Notes under the pieces: generated by a model
What the model saw: only the letters and a program-made list of their open reading frames with translations
The model's database searches: none
Told to the model about the DNA's origin: nothing
NCBI RefSeq assembly: GCF_026250525.1
Contig: NZ_CP111049.1
Span: 186,001 to 250,000, forward strand
Reading direction: 5' to 3'
Length of the DNA stretch: 64,000 bases
Source: Chondrinema litorale
Lineage (GTDB): Bacteria; Bacteroidota; Bacteroidia; Cytophagales; Flammeovirgaceae
Part shown: piece by piece, positions 8,425-16,135 of the stretch
How positions within the stretch are numbered: position 1 is the first letter of the stretch
Layout: every line of letters begins with the position of its first letter
Made by a program: the position numbers and the translations under genes

Positions 8425-9177
8425 ATGAATATGAAAAAGAGATTTAAAGACAAGGTAATTATTATTACTGGCGGTGCTTCCGGAATAGGTAAAACAGCAG
8501 CTTTAGAGTTTGGGCTCGAAGGCGCGCAAGTAATTATTTGGGATATTAACCAAACAAAAACCAGTGAGACAGAAGAAGAATTTAAGCGCAAAAATATTCT
8601 TGTTGAGGGAATGTATATGAACACCACTGATCCTGAAGAAACACAGAATACAGCCAAATACATTAAAGAAAAATATGGAAGCATAGATGTGCTCATTAAC
8701 AATGCAGGAATAACCAGAGATGCCACCATAAAAAAGATGCAATACAACGAGTGGCAACAAGTACTCGATGTAAACCTTACAGGTGTGTTTAACTGCACAA
8801 AGTCTGTAATTCCATATATGATTGAACAAGAATCTGGTAGAATTATAAACACTTCTTCTGTGGTTGGTTTGTACGGAAACTTCGGGCAAGCAAATTACTC
8901 AGCTACCAAATCTGGTTTAATCGGTTTTACAAAGACATTAGCCAAAGAATTGGGCAAGTATAAAATTACTGTAAATGCAGTTGCACCTGGTTTTATAGCC
9001 ACCGAAATGGTAGCAGCCATGCCGAGTAAAGTAGTTGAAATGATGGTAAGCAAAACACCATTGAGAAGACTAGGTACACCCGAAGATGTAGCGCATGTTT
9101 ACAGCTTTTTAGCATCAGAAGAAGCATCTTTTGTAAGTGGATCGGTAATTAGTGTAGATGGCGCTGTAACGCTTTAA
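8425..9177 (+). CDS. SDR-family 3-oxoacyl reductase (FabG-like)
   Basis: 250-residue classical short-chain dehydrogenase. NAD(P) loop TGGASGIGK (15-23), NNAG at 92-95, catalytic S144/S145, Y158 and K162 (YSATK), and the C-terminal SGSVISVDG segment. Sequence and length fit FabG and acetoacetyl-CoA reductases, acting on 3-hydroxy/3-oxoacyl thioesters. Two in-frame ATGs (8425 and 8431) are possible starts. It leads a set of co-directional genes with a KAS III-like enzyme, a symporter and an acyl-CoA ligase, so a catabolic or biosynthetic acyl-CoA step is more likely than housekeeping fatty acid synthesis. The exact substrate and preferred direction are unknown. Confidence 0.88.
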   Translation: MNMKKRFKDKVIIITGGASGIGKTAALEFGLEGAQVIIWDINQTKTSETEEEFKRKNILVEGMYMNTTDPEETQNTAKYIKEKYGSIDVLINNAGITRDATIKKMQYNEWQQVLDVNLTGVFNCTKSVIPYMIEQESGRIINTSSVVGLYGNFGQANYSATKSGLIGFTKTLAKELGKYKITVNAVAPGFIATEMVAAMPSKVVEMMVSKTPLRRLGTPEDVAHVYSFLASEEASFVSGSVISVDGAVTL

Positions 9178-9254
9178 TAACAGCGTATACATACCACCAA
9201 TACATTCGAAATTTGATTTAAAAATCGATTAGCAAACAATCAAAATCACAAATT

Positions 9255-10244
9255 ATGAGAAAAGCACTGATTCGTTCTACAGGTGCCTATGTGCCTGAGT
9301 GGTCTGTACCGAATAGCTATTTTAATGAACTACTGAATGAAGATGTAGATACTTGGTTACAAGAGAATTTGAGTATTAAAAACAGACATTGGTGTAACCC
9401 TGCAGAATCGACCGCTGATCTTGCTGAAGCCGCTGCTTGGGATGCACTAAGAAAAGCTGATTTGCGACCAGAAAAACTAGACTTAATTATAATTGCTACA
9501 GACACACCAGAGTTTATTTCTCCTTCAACGGCATCTGTTATTCAAGATAGATTAAGAGCAAAAAATGCAGGTACATTTGATTTAAATACTGCATGTGCAG
9601 GTTTTGTAACAGCATTAGATGTTGCCGCTAAATATATTACAGCAGATGATCGCTATAACAATGTACTGGTTGTTGGAGCTTATGCCATGAGTAAGCACCT
9701 CAATAAGCAAGATAAAAAGACTGTAACATTGTTTGCTGATGGTGCCGGAGCTGTTTTATTGAGTGCAGAAGAAAATACAAATAGAGGCTTTTTGGCAAGT
9801 GAACTCAGAACCGAAGGGCAGTACAATAGCTGGATGGGAGTTTATGCAGGTGGTACAAACCAGCCAATTACAGAACAGGTTATACAAGCCAAAGATCACC
9901 AATTAAAATTTGTGCATCGTTTTCCCAAAGAGTTGAATCCAGAAGTTTGGACTGATATGATTCGATCTCTATGTGAGCGTATTGATGTAAGTCCGGCTCA
10001 GGTAGCTCAGTACTTTATTACTCAGCTAAATATCAATTCGATACAAGAGACTATGGAAGTCTTTGACCTACCAATGACTAAGGCTCATACCATTATGCAA
10101 AACAATGGTTATACGGGCTCTGCCTGCATTCCTATGGCTTTGGATGATGCTATTAACAAAGGAAAACTGAAAGAAGGTGATTTAATATTTCTCATCGGTT
10201 CTGGTGGCGGACTTGCCTTTGCCGCAACTGCATTCAGATACTAA
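9255..10244 (+). CDS. KAS III (FabH)-like thiolase-fold enzyme lacking catalytic His and Asn
   Basis: 329 residues with the FabH fold and length. The nucleophile C114 is intact (LNTACAGF), as is the C-terminal GSGGGLAFAA segment. Aligning by eye with E. coli FabH, the catalytic His of PHQAN is replaced by T256 (ITQLN), and the catalytic Asn of HGNTSA by Y286 (NGYTGSA). Without these two residues a normal decarboxylative condensation with malonyl-ACP is unlikely. An acyl transfer, ester or amide formation, or a cleavage reaction through the cysteine remains possible. It lies 77 bp after the SDR gene and 11 bp before the symporter gene, so it is probably in an operon with them. Confidence 0.82.
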   Translation: MRKALIRSTGAYVPEWSVPNSYFNELLNEDVDTWLQENLSIKNRHWCNPAESTADLAEAAAWDALRKADLRPEKLDLIIIATDTPEFISPSTASVIQDRLRAKNAGTFDLNTACAGFVTALDVAAKYITADDRYNNVLVVGAYAMSKHLNKQDKKTVTLFADGAGAVLLSAEENTNRGFLASELRTEGQYNSWMGVYAGGTNQPITEQVIQAKDHQLKFVHRFPKELNPEVWTDMIRSLCERIDVSPAQVAQYFITQLNINSIQETMEVFDLPMTKAHTIMQNNGYTGSACIPMALDDAINKGKLKEGDLIFLIGSGGGLAFAATAFRY

Positions 10245-10255
10245 AAAACTAACAT

Positions 10256-11791
10256 ATGGAAACCTTTACCAATAAGTATCTTACTTGGCTAGCAGTAATC
10301 TTTTATATGCTTTTAATTCTATTTCTGGTTATTAGAGGCGCTTTAAAAACTAAAAATATAGAAGATTACGCAGTTGGAAGCGTACATTTCTCTCCAGTTG
10401 CTGTTGGTTTGGCACTCGCAGCATCCATGACGAGTGCTGCCACATTCATCATCAATCCCGGCTTTATTGGCTTATATGGCATCAGCGGAGTGCTTTCTTT
10501 TGGTATCGTAATGCCATTAGCCATTTTTGTCTCGCTCATTGTATTTACCAAAAAATTCAGAAAGTATGGCACAAGCATTAAAGCGCTCACCATGGCTCAA
10601 TGGATTGGAAACAGATACAATAGTAAAAAATATGCATTGTTTTTCGCGGTTTTATCTTTCCTACTCATATCATTTATAGTATTAATTCTGGTGGGTCTTA
10701 CTCAGGTTTTATCTGTGGCACTTGATCTTCCTGTTTTACCAGTATTATTGAGCATCGGTATTTTTGTGTTTGGTTATATGATGTTCGGCGGAGCCAATTC
10801 GATGGTCTACACCAATGCGATTCAAGCAGTATTGATGTTGATAGTAGCAGTAATTTTATTAGGTTCTGGCTATGAACATTTTAGCAATGGTGTAAAAGGA
10901 TTTTTAGCCAAATTAGATAGCATCGATCCTACTTTGGCACAATGGACAAATCCTTCAAGTTTCTTATTTAGAGATTATTTTGAAATTATATTTTGTCAAA
11001 TAATTATAGGTATTGCGATTGTTTGTCAGCCACACATCATTACAAAATCTTTATTATTAAAGAATGAGAAAGATGTAAACCGATATTTGCTAGTGGGCAT
11101 CTTAGTAGAAAGCCTGTTTTTTATGGTAGTAGTTGCCGGTCTGTATGCCCGCTTGGCTTTTCCAGAACTCATACTAGATGGAGAAGCAATTCCGATGGAT
11201 GGTTTAGTCTCCACTTATGTAGTGCAGGAATTTCCGGTGTATGTAAGTTTGATATTGGTTTTGGGAATGATCTCCGCAGGTTTATCTACTTTAGAAGGTC
11301 TAATTCAATCATTATCTGCTACCATCACAACAGATTTTCTAAAACCAGTTTTTGGAGAAAGTTTATTCAATAGAGAAAAACCTAGAAGAGAGATATTAAT
11401 TAATCGCTTGGTAATTGTGTTTTTGGCTGCGGTAAGTATGTTTCTCTCCTATCAGCAATTGGTTGCACCAGATGTAAGTGTAGCTATTTTCGCTCAAAAT
11501 GGAGTTTATGCCTATTTTGCAGCGGCATTTATTCCGGTATTGTTTGGGATGTTTTTAGATGATGTTCCACTCGTCGCACCGGTTGTTGCTTCCATTACTG
11601 CTTTGGTGGTGCATTTCGGAGTTTATTACGGAAGAATTGGTAGTTATATGCAAGAACCAGTAAATAATCCGGGGGTTGCAGCAACTTTTGCTATTTTAAG
11701 TGCTTTATTTCTAGGATTTTTTATTTATCTTTTGGATAAAAATTTTCAGTTTTTCAAGACTGAGATAAAAGAGAAAGAACTATCAGCCTGA
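10256..11791 (+). CDS. Sodium:solute symporter (SSS family)
   Basis: 511 residues with about 13 hydrophobic helices, the size and pattern of the SSS family. The family region AVGLALAASMTSAATFI (around 50-66) and the repeated GG/AN segment MMFGGANSMVYTNAIQAVLM are typical. Family members move acetate, proline, pantothenate, sugars or other small acids with Na+. The 11-bp spacing from the KAS III-like gene and a terminator just downstream place it at the end of an SDR-KAS III-symporter operon. An acyl-CoA ligase is next, so a carboxylic acid is a reasonable guess for the substrate; this is inference from context. Confidence 0.88.
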   Translation: METFTNKYLTWLAVIFYMLLILFLVIRGALKTKNIEDYAVGSVHFSPVAVGLALAASMTSAATFIINPGFIGLYGISGVLSFGIVMPLAIFVSLIVFTKKFRKYGTSIKALTMAQWIGNRYNSKKYALFFAVLSFLLISFIVLILVGLTQVLSVALDLPVLPVLLSIGIFVFGYMMFGGANSMVYTNAIQAVLMLIVAVILLGSGYEHFSNGVKGFLAKLDSIDPTLAQWTNPSSFLFRDYFEIIFCQIIIGIAIVCQPHIITKSLLLKNEKDVNRYLLVGILVESLFFMVVVAGLYARLAFPELILDGEAIPMDGLVSTYVVQEFPVYVSLILVLGMISAGLSTLEGLIQSLSATITTDFLKPVFGESLFNREKPRREILINRLVIVFLAAVSMFLSYQQLVAPDVSVAIFAQNGVYAYFAAAFIPVLFGMFLDDVPLVAPVVASITALVVHFGVYYGRIGSYMQEPVNNPGVAATFAILSALFLGFFIYLLDKNFQFFKTEIKEKELSA

Positions 11792-11815
11792 TTATCAAGG
11801 TAAAACTAATTAAAG

Positions 11816-11856
11816 AATTGCTTCATGATTTTAAAGTATAGAGTCATGAAGCAATT
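11816..11856 (+). terminator. Terminator after the symporter gene
   Basis: Perfect 13-bp stem (AATTGCTTCATGA at 11816-11828, TCATGAAGCAATT at 11844-11856) with a 15-nt loop and a following T run. It separates the symporter operon from the acyl-CoA ligase gene, which must then have its own promoter or depend on read-through. Confidence 0.85.
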
Positions 11857-11894
11857 TTTGAATAACAACTAAAGGAATAATTATTCCTGCAAAT

Positions 11895-13388
11895 ATGAAA
11901 ATGAATACAATAGACTGGATTAAAAAATGGGCTGTGTATACACCCCATCATGTGGCTTTGGAAGAGTATGACTCTGGCCGCAAAATTACTTATCATGAAC
12001 TTGAAAACTGTGCAAATCACTTTATCGAGATTCTTTATAAAAGAGGAATTGGCAAAGGTGATCGCATTATGTTGTTTGCAGAGCCCTGTATTGAAAATAT
12101 AATTTTATTTTCAGTAGCCCAAAAAACAGGAGTTATTCTTGTACCGGTAAATTTTAGATTGTCTACACCCGAAATTCAATTCTTAATTGAGCATTCAGAA
12201 CCTGCAATTATTCTTTCGGAAGATAAGTTTATGCCTCAGGCCGAAGCTTGCCAGATTCCAAGTTATACTTCATTAATGTCGATGGAAGTGATAAGGAATT
12301 TGTATAAGAAGCATAGTCAAGATGTTGTAGAAGAAATTGATTTACCAACAGTTAGCGAAAACGATCCACTTTTCATTTTATATACTTCTGGTACTACAGG
12401 CTTTCCCAAAGGGGCAATATATACCCATAAAATGCTTTTTTGGAACAGCATCAATACTTCTATTAGCCTCAATTTAAGTTCAACAGATACCACTGTTTGT
12501 TGTACTCCTGTGTTTCATACAGGTGGTTGGAATGTTTTATTAACACCTCTACTGCATATTGGAGGCAAGGTGTATTTGTTGAAAAAATTCGAAGCAGAAA
12601 CAATTATTGAGTTGATAGATCAAAAGAAACTTGATTTGTTTTTTGGTGTTCCCACTATGCTAAAAATGATGATGGAAAGCTCAAATTATGCATCATCACA
12701 ACTCGATAGCATTCGCTATTTTATTGTAGGTGGAGAATCTTTACCACTCCCAGTAATTGAAGCATGGCACAAAAAAGGAATTCGGATTAGGCAAGGTTAT
12801 GGACTTACAGAAGTGGGTCCAAATCTCACCTCTTTACATCAAAATGATGCCATAAGAAAGTTGGGTTCTATTGGCAGACCTAATTTTTATGTGGAAGCTA
12901 AAATTATTAAAGAAGGAGGCAAATTAGCCGAGACAAATGAAATTGGGGAGCTTTGCTTGAGAGGACCCATGGTAACTCCCGGTTACTGGAAAAACCCCGA
13001 AGCCACTCAAAAAACGATTATCCAAAACTGGTTTCATACAGGTGATTTGGTGCGAAAAGATGAAGAAGGCTATATCTATGTAGCTGGTAGACGCAAAAAT
13101 ATGTTCATTTCTGGTGGAGAAAATGTCTATCCGGTAGAAGTTGAGCGTGTGTTGATGCAATACGACCAAATTGCCGAAGCTGTAGTAATCGGTGTGCCAC
13201 ACGAAAAATGGGGTGAAGTAGGCAAGGCTTTCGTGGTTTCTAAGAAAGACCAAATGGTTAATCTGGAAGATCTAAAAATCTTTTGCCTAAGTAATCTGGC
13301 AAAGTTTAAAGTGCCTCAATATTTCACTCATTTAGAGGCCTTGCCCAAAACTGCAAGCGGTAAAATTGACCGTAAAGTATTGCAGTGA
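11895..13388 (+). CDS. AMP-dependent acyl-CoA synthetase/ligase
   Basis: 497 residues, ANL superfamily. Motifs in order: phosphate loop LYTSGTTGFPKG, the A5 region GYGLTEVG, the ADP/hinge segment HTGDLVRKDEEGYIYVAGRRK, GGENVYPVEVE, and the terminal catalytic lysine region PKTASGKIDRK. It activates a carboxylate through an acyl-adenylate to the CoA thioester in the cytoplasm. Its closest resemblance is to medium/long-chain or aryl acyl-CoA synthetases. It follows the symporter (103 bp, terminator in between) and precedes a secreted hydrolase, so it may activate the acid that the symporter imports. Start codon could also be 11901 (second Met). Confidence 0.9.
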   Translation: MKMNTIDWIKKWAVYTPHHVALEEYDSGRKITYHELENCANHFIEILYKRGIGKGDRIMLFAEPCIENIILFSVAQKTGVILVPVNFRLSTPEIQFLIEHSEPAIILSEDKFMPQAEACQIPSYTSLMSMEVIRNLYKKHSQDVVEEIDLPTVSENDPLFILYTSGTTGFPKGAIYTHKMLFWNSINTSISLNLSSTDTTVCCTPVFHTGGWNVLLTPLLHIGGKVYLLKKFEAETIIELIDQKKLDLFFGVPTMLKMMMESSNYASSQLDSIRYFIVGGESLPLPVIEAWHKKGIRIRQGYGLTEVGPNLTSLHQNDAIRKLGSIGRPNFYVEAKIIKEGGKLAETNEIGELCLRGPMVTPGYWKNPEATQKTIIQNWFHTGDLVRKDEEGYIYVAGRRKNMFISGGENVYPVEVERVLMQYDQIAEAVVIGVPHEKWGEVGKAFVVSKKDQMVNLEDLKIFCLSNLAKFKVPQYFTHLEALPKTASGKIDRKVLQ

Positions 13389-13476
13389 AGCTCACTACTA
13401 AGCTTTTAAATAGCATCTCCAATCAAATATAACATTGTGTAAAATATATCATTAACTCTTTCAATCCCGGTATATC

Positions 13477-14421
13477 ATGAAACTAGCGCTTGTATTATTA
13501 TTAATCAATTCTCTAACTATGCCAGGTCTAGCACAAACCAAAAATTTGAAAATGAAAAACATGCTGGCCCCTTATCCTTACCAAGTAAGCTATCTCACAC
13601 TATCAGACACGATTGAGCTTGCGTATATGGACGAGGGAACAGGTGATGAAACGTTGATTTTTATTCATGGTCTCGCCAGCTACAACACAGCTTGGGAGCA
13701 TGTTTTTGGTAATTTATCTAAAAGTTATCGCTGTGTAGCGGTCGATTTACCCGGTTACGGTCGATCGAGTAAAGGTTGTTATCCTTCCACTATGAGCTTT
13801 TATGCAGATATAATTGCCCAAACTATTAAAAAACTCAGACTCAAAAATGTTGTTTTGGTAGGTCATTCTATGGGAGGTCAAATCGCTATTACTGCAACTT
13901 TAAACTATCCTGAAAAAGTAAGTAAATTGGTGCTCTTGGCTCCTGCTGGTTTCGAAACTTTTAATGAAGACGACCGGAAAGCAATTACCAGTTTTTATAC
14001 TGTTGAAAGTATTTTAAATGCCTCTGATGAGCAAATTAAAACCAATTTCAAATACAATTTTTATAACATGCCTTCTTATATCGATAAGCTAATTCAAGAG
14101 CGAATAGCCATGGCTGAGGCATCAGATTTTGAATTATATTGTCACTCTGTTGTAAATGGGGTACATGGAATGTTAGATAAGCCAGTATTTAATCGACTTA
14201 AAGAGATTGAAAAGGAAAGTCTTGTGCTGTATGGTGCAAATGATTTTCTAATTCCTAATAAGTTGCTTCATCCGAGTTTAACTACCAGTTCTGTTGGTCG
14301 CAGTGGCGCCGATCAAATGCAAAATTGCCAGTTAAAGTTTATTGATGAATGCGGGCATTTTATGCAACTAGAAAAACCTGCTGAAGTGATTAGCGAAATT
14401 CGACATTTTTTGAAGAATTAA
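13477..14421 (+). CDS. Secreted alpha/beta hydrolase
   Basis: 314 residues with an N-terminal signal peptide (about 1-20, ending PGLAQ). The catalytic features are the oxyanion strand FIHGLA (62-67), nucleophile S131 in GHSMGGQ, the acid in LYGANDFLIP, and the base in DECGHFMQLEKP. Closest general type is the esterase/meta-cleavage hydrolase or lipase group, so an ester, lactone or C-C bond is the likely target. It lies 88 bp after the acyl-CoA ligase gene. A periplasmic hydrolase next to a TonB receptor, a symporter and a ligase suggests that it frees the acid which the cell then takes up. Confidence 0.87.
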   Translation: MKLALVLLLINSLTMPGLAQTKNLKMKNMLAPYPYQVSYLTLSDTIELAYMDEGTGDETLIFIHGLASYNTAWEHVFGNLSKSYRCVAVDLPGYGRSSKGCYPSTMSFYADIIAQTIKKLRLKNVVLVGHSMGGQIAITATLNYPEKVSKLVLLAPAGFETFNEDDRKAITSFYTVESILNASDEQIKTNFKYNFYNMPSYIDKLIQERIAMAEASDFELYCHSVVNGVHGMLDKPVFNRLKEIEKESLVLYGANDFLIPNKLLHPSLTTSSVGRSGADQMQNCQLKFIDECGHFMQLEKPAEVISEIRHFLKN

Positions 14422-14475
14422 TCACTTTAAGTAAATTTAGTACAACGACTATCTCAACAGAACTGTAAACTGAAA

Positions 14476-15912
14476 ATGAAAGAAAAGCTCAAGAAGTTCA
14501 AAGAATTTGCATCTGAAATACTACCACATGAGGCAAAGTATTTATGTAGCATCCAACAATTTGAAGACGATGAGAAGTTGGATATACTGAATACAATTGC
14601 CTATAACTGCAACCAAATTAATAGGCCTAAACCTTTTAATGAATATATTGATAAAAGAAAGTATTCTAGCCTTAAAAACTGGATTCAGAAAAAGCTAGAT
14701 GAGATAAATGTAGATTTACACTTTGAATGGATAAATGAGATGGATCGCAGGGTAATGACGGATACTCTGCGTCCAGAAGATGAGCATCAGATTTTCAGAT
14801 TACTTAAAAATTACCCCAACTCACAGTTTTACTTTATGAAATTCTATGAGTTGGTGGTTAATTTAAGGCAGTTTCTTTTAATTCGACTCAGATACAAAGA
14901 GCACGAAATTGTACATCAATTTGTAGAAAATAACCGAACTGCTTACCTGCAATCTAAAGAGGTTAGCGACCAAATGCACAAAGCTTCTGTCGACATCATT
15001 AATAAATATTCTTTAAACAATACAGAGTCTAAACATTGGGAAAAATGGTTGCTAGAAGTGTTTTATAATGAGTATTTAGATGGTTTAAACCGATATTTTG
15101 CTGCAATTAGACTCACTTTTGTTTATTTCAATTATCGCGAATACGATAAGATAAAAAACCTAAACGTTAGACTCGACGAGCTACTTAGCGAAGGTGTGTT
15201 TTATACGCGTCGTATTCTTTTAAACTACTATTCGAATTGCCTCCTACTCCATTCTAAATTTGATATTTTACAACAGGCAGAGGAGTATGGTTATCTTTCC
15301 ATCAAACAAAAAAATGAAGACCACCTTAAGTATTTGAATAACTACAGTGCTATTTTGTTGAGACAAGGAAAAATTGATAAAGCGCTTAGTTTAATGAGAC
15401 AAGCAATGCCAGAAATGCGCAATACGAATAACTTCCATAACAAGATTGGTTTCACTGCTTTTTACATGAAATGTCTTTGCCTCAACGATCAGGCAGCGGA
15501 TGCAGAACGCTTTGGAATTAGCTTTTTACGCATCTATAAGCAGGAAGTGCTAGAGCAGCGTTGGCATGTGTTTTTTGGTTCTTTTCTGCAATCGATGATA
15601 AAGCAAGAAAAGTTTGGAGAGGTGTTAAGAACCATCAGAAAATATAGTATTCTCGAAAAAGATCAGACCTTTCAATCAAGTGTGATTTACTTGCCAACAA
15701 TTGTGTGGTACGAAGCCCTCTCTCGCTATATGGAAGGTAAAATTAGTGCAGAATCTCTCATCCAGATTCTAACTGAAAACAGTACGCAATATGCCACTAA
15801 TCCGCATAAAGCGAACCTATTGCAAAAGTTGATAAGTGAGCTTTCTAGCTATGTGCCAAATATTATGAAAGCAGTTAAGTCTAACCTATTAGAAAGAGAA
15901 GTAATAGCTTGA
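14476..15912 (+). CDS. Hypothetical helical-repeat (TPR-like) protein
   Basis: 478 residues, nearly all predicted alpha helix, with no signal peptide or membrane segment. The stretch about 270-350 reads like tetratricopeptide repeats (for example LNNYSAILLRQGKIDKALSL). I do not recognise the rest. It begins 54 bp after the alpha/beta hydrolase gene and is probably co-transcribed. A soluble helical-repeat protein in such a place could be a scaffold or regulator for the cluster, but nothing shows this directly. Frame use and composition look native. Confidence 0.7.
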   Translation: MKEKLKKFKEFASEILPHEAKYLCSIQQFEDDEKLDILNTIAYNCNQINRPKPFNEYIDKRKYSSLKNWIQKKLDEINVDLHFEWINEMDRRVMTDTLRPEDEHQIFRLLKNYPNSQFYFMKFYELVVNLRQFLLIRLRYKEHEIVHQFVENNRTAYLQSKEVSDQMHKASVDIINKYSLNNTESKHWEKWLLEVFYNEYLDGLNRYFAAIRLTFVYFNYREYDKIKNLNVRLDELLSEGVFYTRRILLNYYSNCLLLHSKFDILQQAEEYGYLSIKQKNEDHLKYLNNYSAILLRQGKIDKALSLMRQAMPEMRNTNNFHNKIGFTAFYMKCLCLNDQAADAERFGISFLRIYKQEVLEQRWHVFFGSFLQSMIKQEKFGEVLRTIRKYSILEKDQTFQSSVIYLPTIVWYEALSRYMEGKISAESLIQILTENSTQYATNPHKANLLQKLISELSSYVPNIMKAVKSNLLEREVIA

Positions 15913-16135
15913 AAATGAATAAGTTAAAGATGTTACTTGATTGAATAGTACGATTAGTCAACCCAGTGAATTTATCAGAAGCCAAATTTTGCCGTCAGAA
16001 TTCTGATTAAATTTAATTAAGCAGATTAAGTTCGGAGATGTACCACATAAATACCCAAGTACATTAAGCCCAAAAAGCTTCACGCTCTTAATTACTCTGT
16101 GGTACTACTATACTATTTATTATCACAAATTAAAT

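Noticed and set aside
16040..16105. Inverted repeat GTACCACA/TGTGGTAC before the TonB receptor gene
   Set aside because: Eight bases with a 50-nt separation is short and could be chance; no T run and no spacing that suits an operator.
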